The notes beneath the pieces were generated by a model. The model was given only the letters and a program-made list of their open reading frames with translations. It was not told the origin of the DNA and did not search any database. 64,000 nucleotides of DNA, from NCBI GenBank assembly GCA_019448385.1, contig JAGTXO010000028.1:248001-312000 (forward strand), in the 5' to 3' direction. How positions within the stretch are numbered: position 1 is the first letter of the stretch; each line of letters begins with the position of its first letter. Source of the DNA: Diacronema lutheri (taxonomy: Eukaryota; Haptophyta; Pavlovophyceae; Pavlovales; Pavlovaceae). Made by a program: the position numbers and the translations under genes. This document shows positions 48,209 to 60,984 of this stretch, piece by piece.

Positions 48209-51200
48209 TCATTGCCGCTGGACCGCGCGGCTCTTGCCCAGCCACGTGCCCTCTGACGCGGGCAACTCTGCGCGCTTTGCACCCGTGCCCGTCGAGCGCG
48301 ACGTGGCCTCGATCGGCTCGCGGCAGAGCGGGCAGATCGTCAGCCCGGTGACGCACGCGCTGCAGAAGGTCGAGTGGCCGCACGGCTCGAGCTGCGTGTC
48401 CTGCGGCCTTTCAAAGCAGATCGCGCAATCAATGTCAAGCTCCTCGTCGAGCTGGCGCAGCGCCTGCTCTCAGGCCGCGCGCGCACGGAGGGGAAAGTTG
48501 GGGGGCGGGGACGCCACTCGTGAGCGCGGCGGGATGGCGCGCGGTCGAGGGCGGCCTGTCGCTGCGCCTGCGCGCCCACCTCTGCGGACACGTCGTATTG
48601 CTCGTGCGAGAAGCCGGCGGCGAAGGCGCCAAAGTCAAAGCCGGCGCCCACGGCGGCGCCGTCCGGCGCGTGCGCTGCGCGTGCGCCGGCGGCAGGCGTC
48701 GCGGCGTTCGCCGCGCCGCCCGCCAACGCCGGCTGTCTGCCAGAGGCTGTGCCCCAGAGCAGAGAGTTCCACAACGAGCCGTGCGCGTGCTCGAAGCCGC
48801 CCGATGCTGCTGCACGCCTGCTCCGTTCAGCGAGACTGTCGGTGCCCGCGCTCCACAACGGCCCGCGCGGCGCGGCGGCGAGCGCGTCTGGCGCGGCCGC
48901 GGCGCTCGTCGGCGCGCCGCGCGCAACGCTGGCACCCGACCAGTCGCCCAGGCCGGGCGGCAGCGCGCCGAGGGCGCGCGGCGGCATGGCGCGCGGCGGC
49001 ATGTTTGGCGCGCCGCGCTCGCGCTCGGCCATGCTGAACGCTGCCGAGCGCGCGAGCGGCGCGAGGTCGAGCATGAGCGATGGGTCCTCGTTGAGCCACT
49101 CGGGCGGAGCATCGGACGCGCCTTGGCGCTCGTTGTCCTCGTCGCCATCTGCACCCTCCTCACCCTCCTCCGCCTCGTCGTCAACGCGCTCTGCCGCGGC
49201 TGCAGCAGCCGCGCACCGCGCACTCAGCGCAGTGGGCTCGTCCTGCTGCGCTGCCAAGCGTTGCAGCGCCGTCTGAGCGGGCGGCTGGAGGGATGGTCGC
49301 GCGGACGGCGCCGGTGGTGGTGGCGGCGGCGCGGGGTGTGCGGCGGCTAGCATTGGCTCGGTTGGCGGCGGCGGCGGCTGCGGCGCGCACAGCGCCGCGG
49401 GCTGCGCGGACAAAGGCGGCGACCTCGCGCCTGCGCTTGGCGGCGCGGCCAACGCCGGCGGGCGGTAGACGAGCAGCAGCTCACCCAGCGCGCCTTTCGG
49501 GTCGGGCGCCATCATCAGCGTTTCGTCAGCTGCACACATCTCCTTTGCAACCTCGCGCAGCTTGGGCTTGGGTGCACCGGGCGGCACAAGCCAGCCGAGT
49601 TCAAGCGCCGTGCCCGGCGCGTGGCCCGGCGGCGCGTATCCAATCTGCTGCAGCTTGCCGAGCAACCTGCCGAGGTTGACACTGTGCGAAGCCTCTTCGA
49701 CGAGGAGCGCGCGCACGGCGGTGTGCAGAGCGCGCACCTGCGCCGCCACCCACACGCCCGACGCGCCAAGCGCGGCGGGCGCGGCGGACGCGGCGGGCGC
49801 GGCGGACGCGGCGGACGCGCGACCAGTCGCTCCGAGCGCGGCGGCGGCGCAGCCGGCGGCGGGTGCGGCGGCCGAGCGCGTGGACGCGTGCCCGCGCGCA
49901 GCGGGCGGCTGCGGCAGCGCGGCGGCCGCGGCGCGCTGCGACGAGAGCGTGGGCGGCGTAGGCGGCGGCTGCGGGTACAAAGCGCCGCCCGCAGCGCCAC
50001 CTTGGGCTCCCTCCTCGTCATCGCCCTCGTCCTGCTGGACGAGGAGCCAGAGCGCCGCGGCTTGGGCGTCGCCGCCATGCGCGAGCAGCGCGAGCGCGCA
50101 CGAGCGCTCCGAACGGCCGGTCATCTCGCGCAGCAGCTTGAGCGCCTGCGGGTCGGCAGCCATGGCCGCGTCGGGCCCGGCTGCGCCGCCCGCGCGCCCT
50201 GTCGGCACGATGGGCGCGGGTGCGCGCGGCGGCGGCGCGGTGCTCGCGGCGGGCGCTGCGTCAAGCAGCGCGCTCACCGCCGCCGCCTCGTCACCGCCAT
50301 GCTGCACGAGCGCAGCGAGGCAGGCGTCGGCGCTGAGGCCGAGCGCCTTGGAAAGCTCCACCGCCTTCCCCTCGAGCTCCTTGCTCACAGGCGCGCTGGG
50401 CGCAGCGCCGATGGTGGCGCGAACGGCGGCCGAAGCGCCGCCGCTGCCGCCGCCATCCGCCGCCGGCTTGGACGCGCCAACCGCCGACTTTGCGTCGCCA
50501 TTCGTGAGCGTGAGCGCGCTCGCCGTGCGCGCCCGCCCGCAGATGCCATCGTTGCAGTGCGTGCGCCACTTGAAATTGAGGTTGCCGCAGTGGGCGCAGT
50601 ACCAGTCACCGGCGAGCGCGGGCGGCGCGGGCACGTGCGCGCGCGTCGCCGCCGCCTTGCTGCGCGTCGTCGCCGCCGCCGCCGCCGACGACGACGACGC
50701 GCAGCCGCTGCCGCTACCAGCCGCCGCCGCCTTGGCCGCGCTCGCAGCGGCGGCTGCGATTGCGGAGGCGCCGTGGCGCATCGGCGGCGCTGGCTCGGCC
50801 GCCGCCGCCGCGTCGATCCGCGACTGCTTGGCCGCAGCGAGCCTGTGCGCAAAATCGAGTGCGTCGTCGTCGTCCTTCTCATCGCCCTCCTCCTCGTCGG
50901 GCTCGTCGTCGGGCTCGTCCGCGGCTTTGCGCTCGGATGAGGCTGCGTTGCGCCCGCCGGCGGCGGACGCGGATGCCGAGCCGGAGGCAGCGGCGGCGGC
51001 GGCGGCGGCAGCTGCCGCCGCCGCCGCCGCCGCCGACGTGGCGCGCGCCTTTGCGAGCGCGCGCTTCTTCTCGCGCTTGTCGGCGCGCGACTTGTCGCCG
51101 CCGCCGCCGCCGCCGTGCGACTCGCCGAGCAGCTCGGCGAGGGCGAGCTCGCGCGCGCGCTCCTGCGCGGCGACGTTCTTCGCGAGCAGGTACGAGTGCG

Positions 51201-54200
51201 CCGCGTTCTCGAAGAGCAGCGCGAGCGCGAGTATCTCGATCCACTCGCGGCACTCGGCGGCTCCAAGGAGGGCGAGCTGTCTTGTGCCAAGGGGTGCGCA
51301 CCGCCCCGTCGTGAGGGAGCGCATGGAAGAGCGCGCGCAGTGCTGATACGCGTCGCGCATCACAATGAGCGCGTCCGACGCGTGCCGCGCGAGCTGCGGG
51401 CCGAGCACGATGTGCCCGCCCATGGACAGCACGCGCGCGCCCGCCGGTGGCTTCGTGGCCGCGGGGGCGGTCGCGACGCGCAGCAGCGCGAGGGAGGAAG
51501 CCGTCGCCTCGTCGAGCGCAAAACCCCAGAGGCCGGCGCGGCCCGCTTCGACGATGAGCCGGCTCACCGGCACGCTCAGCGCCTGCACGCGCTCCGCCGA
51601 TGAGAGCGCCAACCACCACGCCGAGAGGTCGGCATATGCACGCGCCGGCATGCATTCAACCGCCGCGCGTGTCGTTACACGCTCGCGCTCGGCGGTCGCA
51701 GAGAGCGTGGCGGCGGCGAGGGCCTCTGGCGAGCGCTGCGCGACGGCCGACGGCGCCGCGCCGCCGCCACCGCCGCTGTTGCCGCCGCCGCTGCCGCCGC
51801 CCGCGCCGGCGGGCACGAAGAGCAGCGCGCGCAAATAGCTGTACGCGGGGCGTCCGCCTGCGCGGCGCACGTCGAGCACGTTGAGTGGCGTTTTGAGGAA
51901 ATGGTCGGGCGAGTTGACAACCTCCTCGACGTTGGCGTCCACGTATGCATCGGGCAGGACACGCAGCTTCTCGCTCTCCGACCGCCATCGTCTCGACGAG
52001 GCCGCGTCGCGCCAGAAGAGGTCGGCGGAGAGCAAGTCGATGAGCGCCGAGGCGATGAGCGCGTCGCGCGGCCACCCGCCCTGCGCGCCGGCCTCCGCCG
52101 ACGCGGTCTGCCGCGCGCCGCTGCTCGCGACGAGCGCGCCGCGCGCAAATCCGGCGCGCGCGCCCCAGGCGGGGACGCGCAGCGTCGCATCGTCAACGCA
52201 CCAGTAGCTGTCGGGCCACGGCTTGCCGCCAGGCTGCATCGTCTCGAGATCGTCGGCGCGGTCCAGCATCTCCTCCCAGCTGCTCGCGCCGAAGACGTAC
52301 GCCTTGCGCCAGAAGCTGGTGCCAAAGGCCCAACGGCCAATCAGGTCGCACCCAAGCTGCACGAGCCACTTGGTCGCAGCCGTGTCCAACTCGGCGCCAG
52401 GGTTCGCGTCGGAGAAGCCGCTGAGCGTGAGCGGCGCGTCGGGCTCAATGCCGGCCATCTCGCGCACCACGCTGCCGCCGTACAGCTCGGCGATCGCCTC
52501 GAGCAGCGGCGCCACACGCGTCTCGTTCACCACCTTGAGCGCCGCCGTCGCCGCCTCAACGGTGCGCGCCGTGTCTGCCGCGGTCGGCTCGTTGGACAGC
52601 GAGTTGGCCGCGGCGGTGACGACGGCGGTGGCAGCCACGTCCATCGGCGCGGCGGCGAGCTGGCTACTGATGACGAAATCCGACGCGAGCACGAAGTAGG
52701 CGCACGACTCGTGCAACGCGTCGTCGGGCGCAAGCGGCGGCACGCCCGCGCGCGCGCCGCCGCCGCCTCCGCCCGCGCCGCCGGCCGCCCAGCCGGTGCC
52801 CGGCGCGCAGAGCGCGTGCAGCGGGTCGGCGCGCGTGAGGGCTTCGAGGGTGCGCGCAAGGATGGGCAGCGCGCACACGCCGTTGACGAGGAGCCAGGGG
52901 GACGCGTGATCGTCCGACTGCTGCAGCATCGGAACGAACGACGCTTCGTCAAGCGACGGCACGAGCATCGCCAGGAGCGCCTCGGTCACGTACGCGGCGA
53001 GCTCGGTGCCGCTGTGTATGTCGAGAAGTCTGCGAATGCGCACAAAGACACTCTCGCCGCCAAACTGGCCGTGCGCCGCCTCAAGCCGCGCGTACCGCGC
53101 GAAGGAGGACGCGCATGCGTCTGCACGATGGCTGCTGCTGCTGCCGCCGTACGGCGGCGGCATGCACGCCGAGATGAGCGCGCGCATCGAGCGCGCCATG
53201 TCGCCGGCCTGCTGGTACTCGAGCACGTCCTCGTCGTGTTCCGTGCCCTCCGCGCTGAACGCCGGCATCTCCGGCGGACAGAACGGCTCCACCTCGAGCC
53301 AGCCGCGCACGTCATCAGGCGAGACCAGCGGCGGCGCGGCGCGCGCGCGGTGCGCGCCCGCCGACGCCGCTGCGCTCGGCCGCGCGGACGCGCCGTCCGA
53401 GCTGACGTGCGGCTCGGCCAACGAGTCGAGCGCGATCTCGTGACACACCGCGCGCGAGAGGCTCGCGAGCTTGAGCGCGTTGAGCTCCGCCTCGATGAGC
53501 GCAGGCCGCGCGTCCAACCTGTCGCACCGCACGACCGCCGATGCGTCCGCCATCCCCGCGCCGCTCACGAGCAGGCGGATCGACTTGATCGAGCCGCTGC
53601 GCGCGGCGAGCGCGAGCGCCGACGGCACGCGCGCGCGCTCGCCGCGCGCGCGCCGCGGCGGCACGCCGAGCGAGCCGGCCTGCGCCTCCGCCCAGCGCGC
53701 GACGAGGAGCGCGACGAGCCCGGACACGGCCTCGGCGCCCCACAGCAGCTCGCACGGCATGAGCTCCGCGTCAAGGCGCGGAGCAGTGCCGCACAGCGCA
53801 GCCACGAAACCGATGCCCGACAGCTGCAGTCGGAAGCGCTCGTTGCGACTGCCCAGCGCGAGCTTGACGCGCGCGAGCGCCGCGTGCGTTGCGCCAAGCC
53901 GCGTCCACGGCGCGCCGCCATCGTGCACGCCGGCGGGCTCGGCGCGGCGCGCATCATCGAGCTCGCAGCGCGCGGCGATGCGCACGGCCGTACCGAAAAC
54001 CTCGCGTGCGCCGTATCGCGGCAGCAACCGCAGCACCGCCGCGGCGCGGCCGCGCCACGCCGCGAAGTGCAGCGGACTGAGCATCGGTCCGGTCGCCTCC
54101 TCTCCCTCACCGTCCGGCGCGCGGCGCGCGCCGTGCGTGCGCGTGAGGATGAGGCCCAGGCACGGATCGAGGCGCGCGGCCACGTGCGGCGATTCCGCGC

Positions 54201-57200
54201 CGGTGAGCGCGAGCATCTGCGCCGCGACCTCAGCGAGCGGGTTGCTGCCAGACGCGCGCAGGGTCGCCTCGGCGCTCGCCAAATCGCAGCGCAGGCTGGT
54301 CACAAATGCCGACAACGTGATCTTTGGCGCCGGCGCGGCGTCGGAGGGCTGCGCGGGCGGCTGGTCGGCGCGGTGCACGCGCTCCCACGCGAGCGGGTAC
54401 GCGTCGGGCGAATTCGCCTCATCGCCATGCAGCGCGGGCCGGACGTCCGAGATTGGGACGGATTTGAAAAGGGGGCGGCCACTCGGCCAATCAGCGACAA
54501 GCCAATGGCCGGCGGCGCGTTCGTCGACGGCGCAGCCAGAGGCGGCCTGTGCGCCGCCGCCGCCGCCACGCCCGTCCGTGCGCGCAGCTGCGCTCGCGGG
54601 CGGCACCCAGATCATCGTCGCGATCGGCTTGGCGCGCGCCTTGTCGTCGGCAACATCGTCACCGACGTCGTCGGCGCCGTCCGCGGCGGGCGCGTAGGAC
54701 CGCACGGCCGCATCTCGCGCCAGCCTGCCGCCCGAGCCCGCGCGCTTCGACGCCGTCGAGCCCCAAAGGCCACTCAGGGAGAAGGCGCCTTTGGTCGTCG
54801 ACTCGACCGCTCCCTTGGCGCGCGCCGACTTGCCGCGCGCCGCGCTCGCCGCGCGCGGCTGGTGCACCGGCGCGGGCGCGGCGCGTGCGGCTGCGCTCGC
54901 GGCTGCGGCGGGCGCAGCCCCATCACCCAGCCGGTCCTGGTTGGCAACGGTGCCGTCCCCGCCGCCACAGCCCGCCGCCACGTCCACGCGCGCGCTGTGG
55001 GCGTGCGGCGGCCGGTCGTAGAGCACGTACTGCGCCTTGGCCTTGCCCGCCGCCGGCTGCTCATTGACGAAATCTTCGAGGCGCGCGTTCACGAGAACAG
55101 CGTGCATAGCGGCGCTCGCACGCGGCTCGCCGCCTTCGCCTCGGCCCGCCGCGAGCTCATCGATGGGCGAGACGCCGCCGCACTCGACGACGTGAGAGCT
55201 CGTCGCCGACAAGACCCACGTGCCCGCAAGCACGCCCAAGTCTGCGCTCAGCAGTTCGAGCGTCTCGCGCGCGCACGGCGGCGGCGGCGGCGTGGGCGAC
55301 GCGCGACGCGCGGCCTCGAGCGCGAGCGCCGTCTCGACTGTCCGCTCCCAAAGGCCAAGCGACGCATTCCGCCAGCTCTCCGATGCACCCTCCTCGCAGC
55401 CTGCCACGTCCACGCTGCTGCTACTCCCGGCGGCCGTGTGATCTTTGGCGCCGCCTGCCACGTCCGAGCCACGGCTGCCATTGGCACGCCCGGCGGCAGC
55501 GCGCAAGCCACTGTGCGCCTCGTCGCGCCTCAGCTCGATCATCCACGCGCACAGGATCGGGCATGCCTCAAAGGTGAGCAGCTTCGCCTGCCCAAATCCG
55601 TCGAGGCGTGCAAGACCGTCGAGGACATCGAGCGATGGGCGCGCAGCGGACGAAGCGTGCGGGCAGTCCTCCCCATGGCGGCAGCAGTCGGAGAGGCCCT
55701 GCCGCCCACGCACGTCCGCCGCGAGCGCGCACAACGCGAGGTGCTCGAGCCTCTCGCGCTCGGCCGCGGCGAGCGCCTCCGCCCACGAGCCGCCGCACAG
55801 CACGCCGCCGTCGCGCGCGCCATACGCTGCGCGGAGCACGGTGCTCAACTCGGTCAGCGCGCGCACGCGCCGCGTGATCGCCGCGCGCGTCGGCGCGCAC
55901 ATGCGCTCCGTTGCGCGCCACGCGTGCGAGACGAGCGAGCGCGAGAAGGGGCCAGCCCACGCGTCGCGCAGCGCTCGTATGAGTAGGACTGGCTCGCACA
56001 AGTTCCGGCTGCGCGGCGCGGCGCGCTCACACGAACCGCTCGGGCTCGCGTAGCCATTCGCGGCGGCGGCAAGCGCCCACGGCGGCAGTTGAGACAGCGC
56101 GGACGCGCGCAACTCGCACGCCGCCGCCGCTCGACCGCCGCCGCCGAGCGCGCCGGCCATGGCCGGCTCGCGCGCGCGCGCGCCGCCGCCGAGCCCAGCG
56201 TCAGCCGCGGCGGTCGAGTCGCACTCAAGTAGGCACGACGTGACGACGCTGTTCACGTCGAGCATGGCCATGTACACGCCGAGCGCGCGAGAACCCAGCA
56301 CACCGCCACCTCCCGCCGGCCCGTCCGCCTCATCGCTCAAAGGCGTCTCGAGGCCCCGCGCGAGCGCGGCCGCAAACGCGCTGCACGCGCGCGCGCGCAC
56401 GAAGCCAGCCGCGCCGGGCTGCGCGGACGGCGACATGTCGTTCGCCCTCGGCTCGCCCAGCGGCACGACCGCGCCGTCGACGAAGCGCGCCGCGAGCGCG
56501 GCGACGAAGCGCGCGGAGCACCCGGACTTTCCGGCGGTGCGGCCGTTGAGCGCCGAATTGGTCGCGACGACAAACCGCACGGCGAAGCGCACGTTCGTCG
56601 CCTCGCTCGGCGTGCTGACGAGAGCGACGGCCGGCAAGCAGAGCGGACCGCTTTCATTCGTCGCGTGCAAACACCAGCGCTCGCCGTGCGCGCCAAACTC
56701 GACGCCGAGCGGCGCGTGTGCCACGTGGCCTAAGCCGGGTGTGGTGCTCCACGCGAACGGGGTACGCGTGCTGGCGTCGCCAAGGCGCAGCCGGTCGTGC
56801 TCGTCGAGCAGCTCGTGCGCGCGCGCGAGCACGGTGCGCAGCCGCACCATTGCTGGCGACGTGGATCGGCGCATCGCCTCCTCGACCTCGAGCGGCGTGC
56901 ACGGCCGTTGGCCGTCGTCGCTTGGCGCGGCCGCCGTGCGCGACGCGACGACGACGAGCGCGTGCCACAGGTGTGCCGAGTACGCGCGCGCGTGCTCCGA
57001 ATCAAAGGCCACGAGCCCCGTGGGCAGCGCGTCGGCGCCAAGCTCGGCCGCCGCCTGCCTGCGCGTGCTGCCGACCAGCCGCTCGTACCATGCGGAGAGG
57101 GCGCGCCCCTTGTCGGCTGCGCTCGCCGGTTGGATCGACTCGCCGCTCGAGTCGGCGAGCGCGCGCGGGATGCCGAGCCAGTCGGTCGCCAACTGCGCGT

Positions 57201-57429
57201 CCATCCCACCCGTAACAAGCACCACGTACGCGCTCGCCAGCCGCAGCACGACGAGCGCGCAGAGCACGCCGTGCACGGGCTCCGTGTCGGGCAGCGCGTC
57301 GGCCGGCGGCAAGTTTTGCCAAACGTTGTGGTCGACAGCGTCGAGCAGGTCGGGCCAGCCTGCGCGCTGCCTCTTGGTGGACGCCGCGTCGCCCGACGAC
57401 GCGGACGGCTTCTTCTTCTTGGCCGGCAT
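48209..57429 (-). CDS. Very large RING-type E3 ubiquitin ligase with UBA and RanBP2-type zinc fingers
   Basis: Start ATG 57429 (MPAKKKKPSASS); the frame stays open for ~2,970 residues down to about 48540. A short intron (borders unresolved, about 48475-48540) then leads to a terminal exon in another frame with a C3HC4 RING: D-C-A-I-C-F-E ... L-E-P-C-G-H-S-T-F-C-S-A-C ... C-P-L-C-R-E-P (48300-48435), stop at 48209. Other domains: an ankyrin-like L-H-F-A-A-W-R-G (~residue 1115), a RanBP2-type finger W-Y-C-A-H-C-G-N-L-N-F (~2275), two UBA-like helices (~2345-2395 and ~2420-2460), and a possible LOTUS/OST-HTH domain (~2555-2655). The N-terminal 2,000 residues are not recognised. The layout suggests a ubiquitin-binding E3 ligase in cytosol or nucleus. 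The frame continues upstream to 59412, but that part is antisense to ORC2. Confidence 0.75.
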
Positions 57430-57591
57430 CAGTGCTTGCGCCGCTGTGTCGCTGTGAGAGGCTCTCCCTCGCGCTTCTCTTCTCCCACTGCCCACTCTCC
57501 TGTTTTTTTTGTCTTTTCTTTTTGTCTTTTTTTTTCCTTGTCCTTTTTTTCCCTTGGCGGGCAAAGTGCGAGCTCGCGCGCGAAGGGGCCG
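57430..57591. promoter_or_regulatory. T-rich bidirectional promoter, RING ligase / ORC2
   Basis: 162 bp between the two divergent ATGs. It contains pyrimidine tracts (T8-T9 runs at 57500-57550) that stand out strongly from the >65% GC surroundings. No TATA box. Shared control of the two genes is inferred. Confidence 0.5.
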
Positions 57592-60164
57592 ATGACGCCT
57601 ACCCGAGGAGCGCGACGGCGCGGCGGTGCGAGCGGCGCGCGCGGCGGCGAAGCGGCGACGCGCACGCGCGGCCTGACGACAGCTGAGCCGAGCACCGCGG
57701 CGCACGCGACCCACGCGCTTCGCACGCCCCCGTCCGCGGTCGCGCGCGGCGCGGCCGGCGCGCGCGGCGGCGACGGTCGTGAGAGCGAGGGCTCGTTGTC
57801 GGACGGCTCGTCGTCCGACGCCGCCGACGAGGACGACCAAGAGGGTGATGCCGACGCCGTTGCCGCCGCCGACGGCAGCGCTCAGTATCGCGCTCTCCTC
57901 GCGCGCGCCGCGCGCGCGGCCGCTCGCGCGGACGGCGACGCGGGCGCCGACGAGGCCGAGCGCGGCGACGAGCGGGCGGACGCCTACTTCTCGGCGCAGC
58001 GCCGGCATTCGGGCGTCGACCTTGGCCGCCTCATCTCCGCGCTGCCCGGCGCGGGTGACCCCGAGCAGCTGCGCGCGTCCACGCGCGCGCTCGGCACGTC
58101 TGAGCGCGCGCGGCTCTCCGCAGCGCAGCAGCGCGCGTTTTGCGGCCGGCACGCGCGCTGGCTGTCGCTGCTGCGCTCGGGCGTACACGTGCTGCTGCAC
58201 GGCGCCGGCTCCAAACGCCCCGTCCTCGACCACTTTGTTGCGCACACGCTCGCGCGCACCGGCGCGCCTGTCGTCGTGCTGCGCGGCTATTGCGCGCGCG
58301 CGCGCATGCGCGACCTGTTCGCCCTCATCCTCGCGCGGCTGGGTGGAGGCGGCGGGCTGGGCGCGCAGCCGCTCGTGGCGGCGGCGAGCGCGCGTGACGC
58401 GTGCGCGGCCATCGAGGCCGCGCTCGCGCGTGGCAGGCTCGCCGCGGATGCGGCCGCCGCGCAGCGCGACGACGACGACGAAGGCGACGCCGACGGCGAC
58501 GGCGACGGCTTCGACGGCGACGGCGACGGCGCCGGCGCGAAGCGTGGCGGCAGTGGCGCGCACACGAGCGGCGCAGGCGCGGGTAGTGGCAGCCCCGCCA
58601 GCTGCAGCGCGGCTCAGCGGCGTAACGGCTTCTTGCCCGCCTTTCGCGCGCTTCTCCCGCGCCCGCCCGCCGGCGCGGACGCGCGCGCGCTCGGCGCGCT
58701 CGGCGCCGCGCGGACGCTCGCGCACGAGGAGGAGGAGGAGGAGGAGCGCGCGGAGGGCGAGCGCGACGGCAGAGGAGGCGGCGCGGGCGACGGCGTCGTC
58801 GCGAGCCCCGCCGCCGCAGTGCTCCGCCGTCGGCTGGGCGGCGCGCGTGGCGTGAACGCCGATGCGCTCGTCGTCGAGTCGGTCCGCGGCGCCGCGCGCG
58901 CGCTCGGGCTCGCGCCCGCGCCGCTCGCGTCCACGGCGGCGGCGGCGGCGGCGTGCGCGTCGGCGCGTGCGCAACAGCGCTGCAGCGCGGGCGCGCACAT
59001 CCCGAGCGAGCTCTTCGTCGTCGCGCACTCCATCGACGCGTCCGCGCTGCGCGGCGAGCGGTCGCAGGATGCCCTCGCCGCGCTCGCCGCGTGCGCGGGC
59101 GTGCGGCTCATTGCGAGCGTCGACCACGTGAACGCGGCGATCCTCTGGGACTCGGCGCGCTCGGCGAGCTTTGGCTGGGCGTGGGAGGCGGCGCACACCG
59201 CGCTGCCCCACCTGCAGGAGATGACCGACGGAGATGCCCTCGCACAGCTGCTTGGCGGCGCGGCCGGCGGGCGCGGCGGCGCTCTGGCGCTCGCGCACGT
59301 GCGCGCGCACGCGCTGCATGCCGAAGCGAACGCCGGCGCGCGTGCGCGCGCGCGCACGCGCGCGCGCGGCAGCTGCGCCGTGCGTCCCGCACAGCGTGGC
59401 TATGCCGCGCATGGCGGTGTGGGACGTGCGGCAGCGGCGCCATGCTGCTCACGCGCGCTCGCCGTGCGTCCCGCACCGCCATGCGCGCGCGCGCGCGCGC
59501 GTGCTGCCTCGCCAGGCCGCGTCCGCGCGGGCGGTTCTGGCTGCGCTCAACAGCACGGGCAAGAAGATCTTCCGCGAGCTCGCGCAGCGCGCGCTGCACG
59601 CGGCCGAGCCCACGTGCGGCGGTGGCGACGACGGCGGCAGTGGCTGTGCCGACTCGGAGGGGGAAGAGGAAGGGGGCGTGTGCGACGATGGCGCGTGGGG
59701 CGCGCGCGGGCACGCGCCCGCGCGCTCGGCGGGCGCCAAGCGCAAGCGTGGCCGCGCCAAGCGCGCGCCTGCTCCTGCCGTGTCCGCCGCCGCCGCGCGC
59801 GCCGCCGCCGCCGCCGCGCGCGGCCTGACGCTGCCCGAGTTGATGGAGCGCTGCCGGCGCGGGCTGATCGCGACGGCGCATGCGGGCGTCTGCCGCCACT
59901 TGGGCGAGCTCATCGACCACAAGCTCGTCGCGCTCGAGCGGAGCAGGTGCGCAGCGCGCGCGCGCGCGGCGCTCTGCCGGCGCGCGCCTCTGGGCGGCGC
60001 GCCGTCGGGCGCAAGCGGCGGTCGGGCGCGCGCGCTCACCCGTCCGCCCGGCGCGCGCGACGCCATGCGCGTGCCGCTCGGACAGTGGCTGCGAGCGGTA
60101 TGCGTGCGTGTTGCCGGCGCCCATCATCAGGGAGCTCCTCTCGGGCGCCTTGGCGCAGCTCTGA
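57592..60164 (+). CDS. ORC2: Origin recognition complex subunit 2
   Basis: Inferred exons 57592-59298, 59516-59946 and 60086-60164 (738 residues). The last intron (139 bp) has GTGCGC...ACAG and phase 2. The first intron's donor could also be GTGCGT near 59381. Start ATG 57592 (MTPTRGARRR). After a disordered acidic N-terminus come the ORC2 marks: Y-F-S-A-Q-R ... S-G-V-D-L, W-L-S-L-L-R-S-G-V-H-V-L-L-H-G-A-G-S-K-R, V-V-L-R-G-Y, then V-V-A-H-S-I-D-A-S-A-L-R and L-I-A-S-V-D-H-V-N-A-A-I-L-W-D. Exon 2 adds the winged-helix end (L-T-L-P-E-L-M-E-R-C ... H-L-G-E-L-I-D-H-K-L-V) and exon 3 the C-terminus L-P-A-P-I-I-R-E-L-L. ORC2 is part of the nuclear complex that marks replication origins. Low-complexity acidic inserts at 58470-58560 and 58720-58760 lengthen the AAA-like fold. 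Confidence 0.88.
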
Positions 60165-60281
60165 ATTCGGGCCCAGCCGAGTTGATAAAGCGCTGCCGCT
60201 GTGGTGGCAATATGCGCCTTGACATGCAGCCCCGCAGCCGCGCTTTGTCGACCCTTTCATTCGCGTCGAACATCGTGCCGA

Positions 60282-60344
<63 letters not shown>

Positions 60345-60984
60345 GGGAGGCCAGACGCTGCTCATCACGCTACCCTTGCGTGTGCCGTCCATTCCTCAAA
60401 GATTGGCGAGCGTGTGTGGGCTCAGCGCCGCGCGGCCCATGAGCGTCGCGCGCGAATCATTGCCGAGCGCGCGCTCGGTGCGCAGCGCGCTGAGCAGCGC
60501 GGCGTGCGCGGCAGACCGGCACCGCGCGACGGGCATGGCGGCGTTTGGCGGTCGAGGCCGTGCCGGTACGAGAATCGCAGGTTGCCGTCGCACGCCGAAG
60601 CGGCCGCGACCGGCGCGTGCGCGAACCAAGACTAGCGGCCGCGGCCGGCGCGTGCGCTAACGAGATGAGCAGCCGGGGATGGGGGTGGAAGGTGGGCAAT
60701 GGCGCGCGCGAGAGCCTCCGCGTCCGCGGCGATTTCCATTTTCAGAAGTCCTGCGATACCTGCGAAAGGAATGCTCCAGGACCGCATCCGCCATTGACCT
60801 AAGACGATGTGATGTCATAGGCTCGCTGATCATCAGTCCCTTTTGGGGTGAATACCGTAACTGCTCAGGGACTTCCGGAAATCGCCGCGGACGGTTGGCG
60901 CGCCGATCTACCCGTCCGAGACAGCTCTCGTCAATCGATCGAATTATTAGGAGGATAGCACGACTTGACAAAGGTGCCGGCGAG
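60165..60984. other. Intergenic region between ORC2 and TIR-like gene
   Basis: No supported gene. It contains a 61-G run (60283-60343), a direct near-repeat of CCG-rich ~45 bp (60585-60660: GCCGAAGCGGCCGCGACCGGCGCGTGCG then GCGGCCGCGGCCGGCGCGTGCG), and an AT-richer stretch at 60735-60965 that probably holds the promoter/5' UTR of the next gene. Confidence 0.45.
60283..60343 (+). repeat. Poly-G run (61)
   Basis: The longest homopolymer of the window, 61 consecutive G, just downstream of ORC2. Likely G-quadruplex-forming if real; exact length uncertain. Confidence 0.85.

Noticed and set aside
57430-59412. Upstream extension of the RING ligase frame to 59412
   Set aside because: It is antisense to ORC2, whose protein is well conserved; the ligase start fits ATG 57429.
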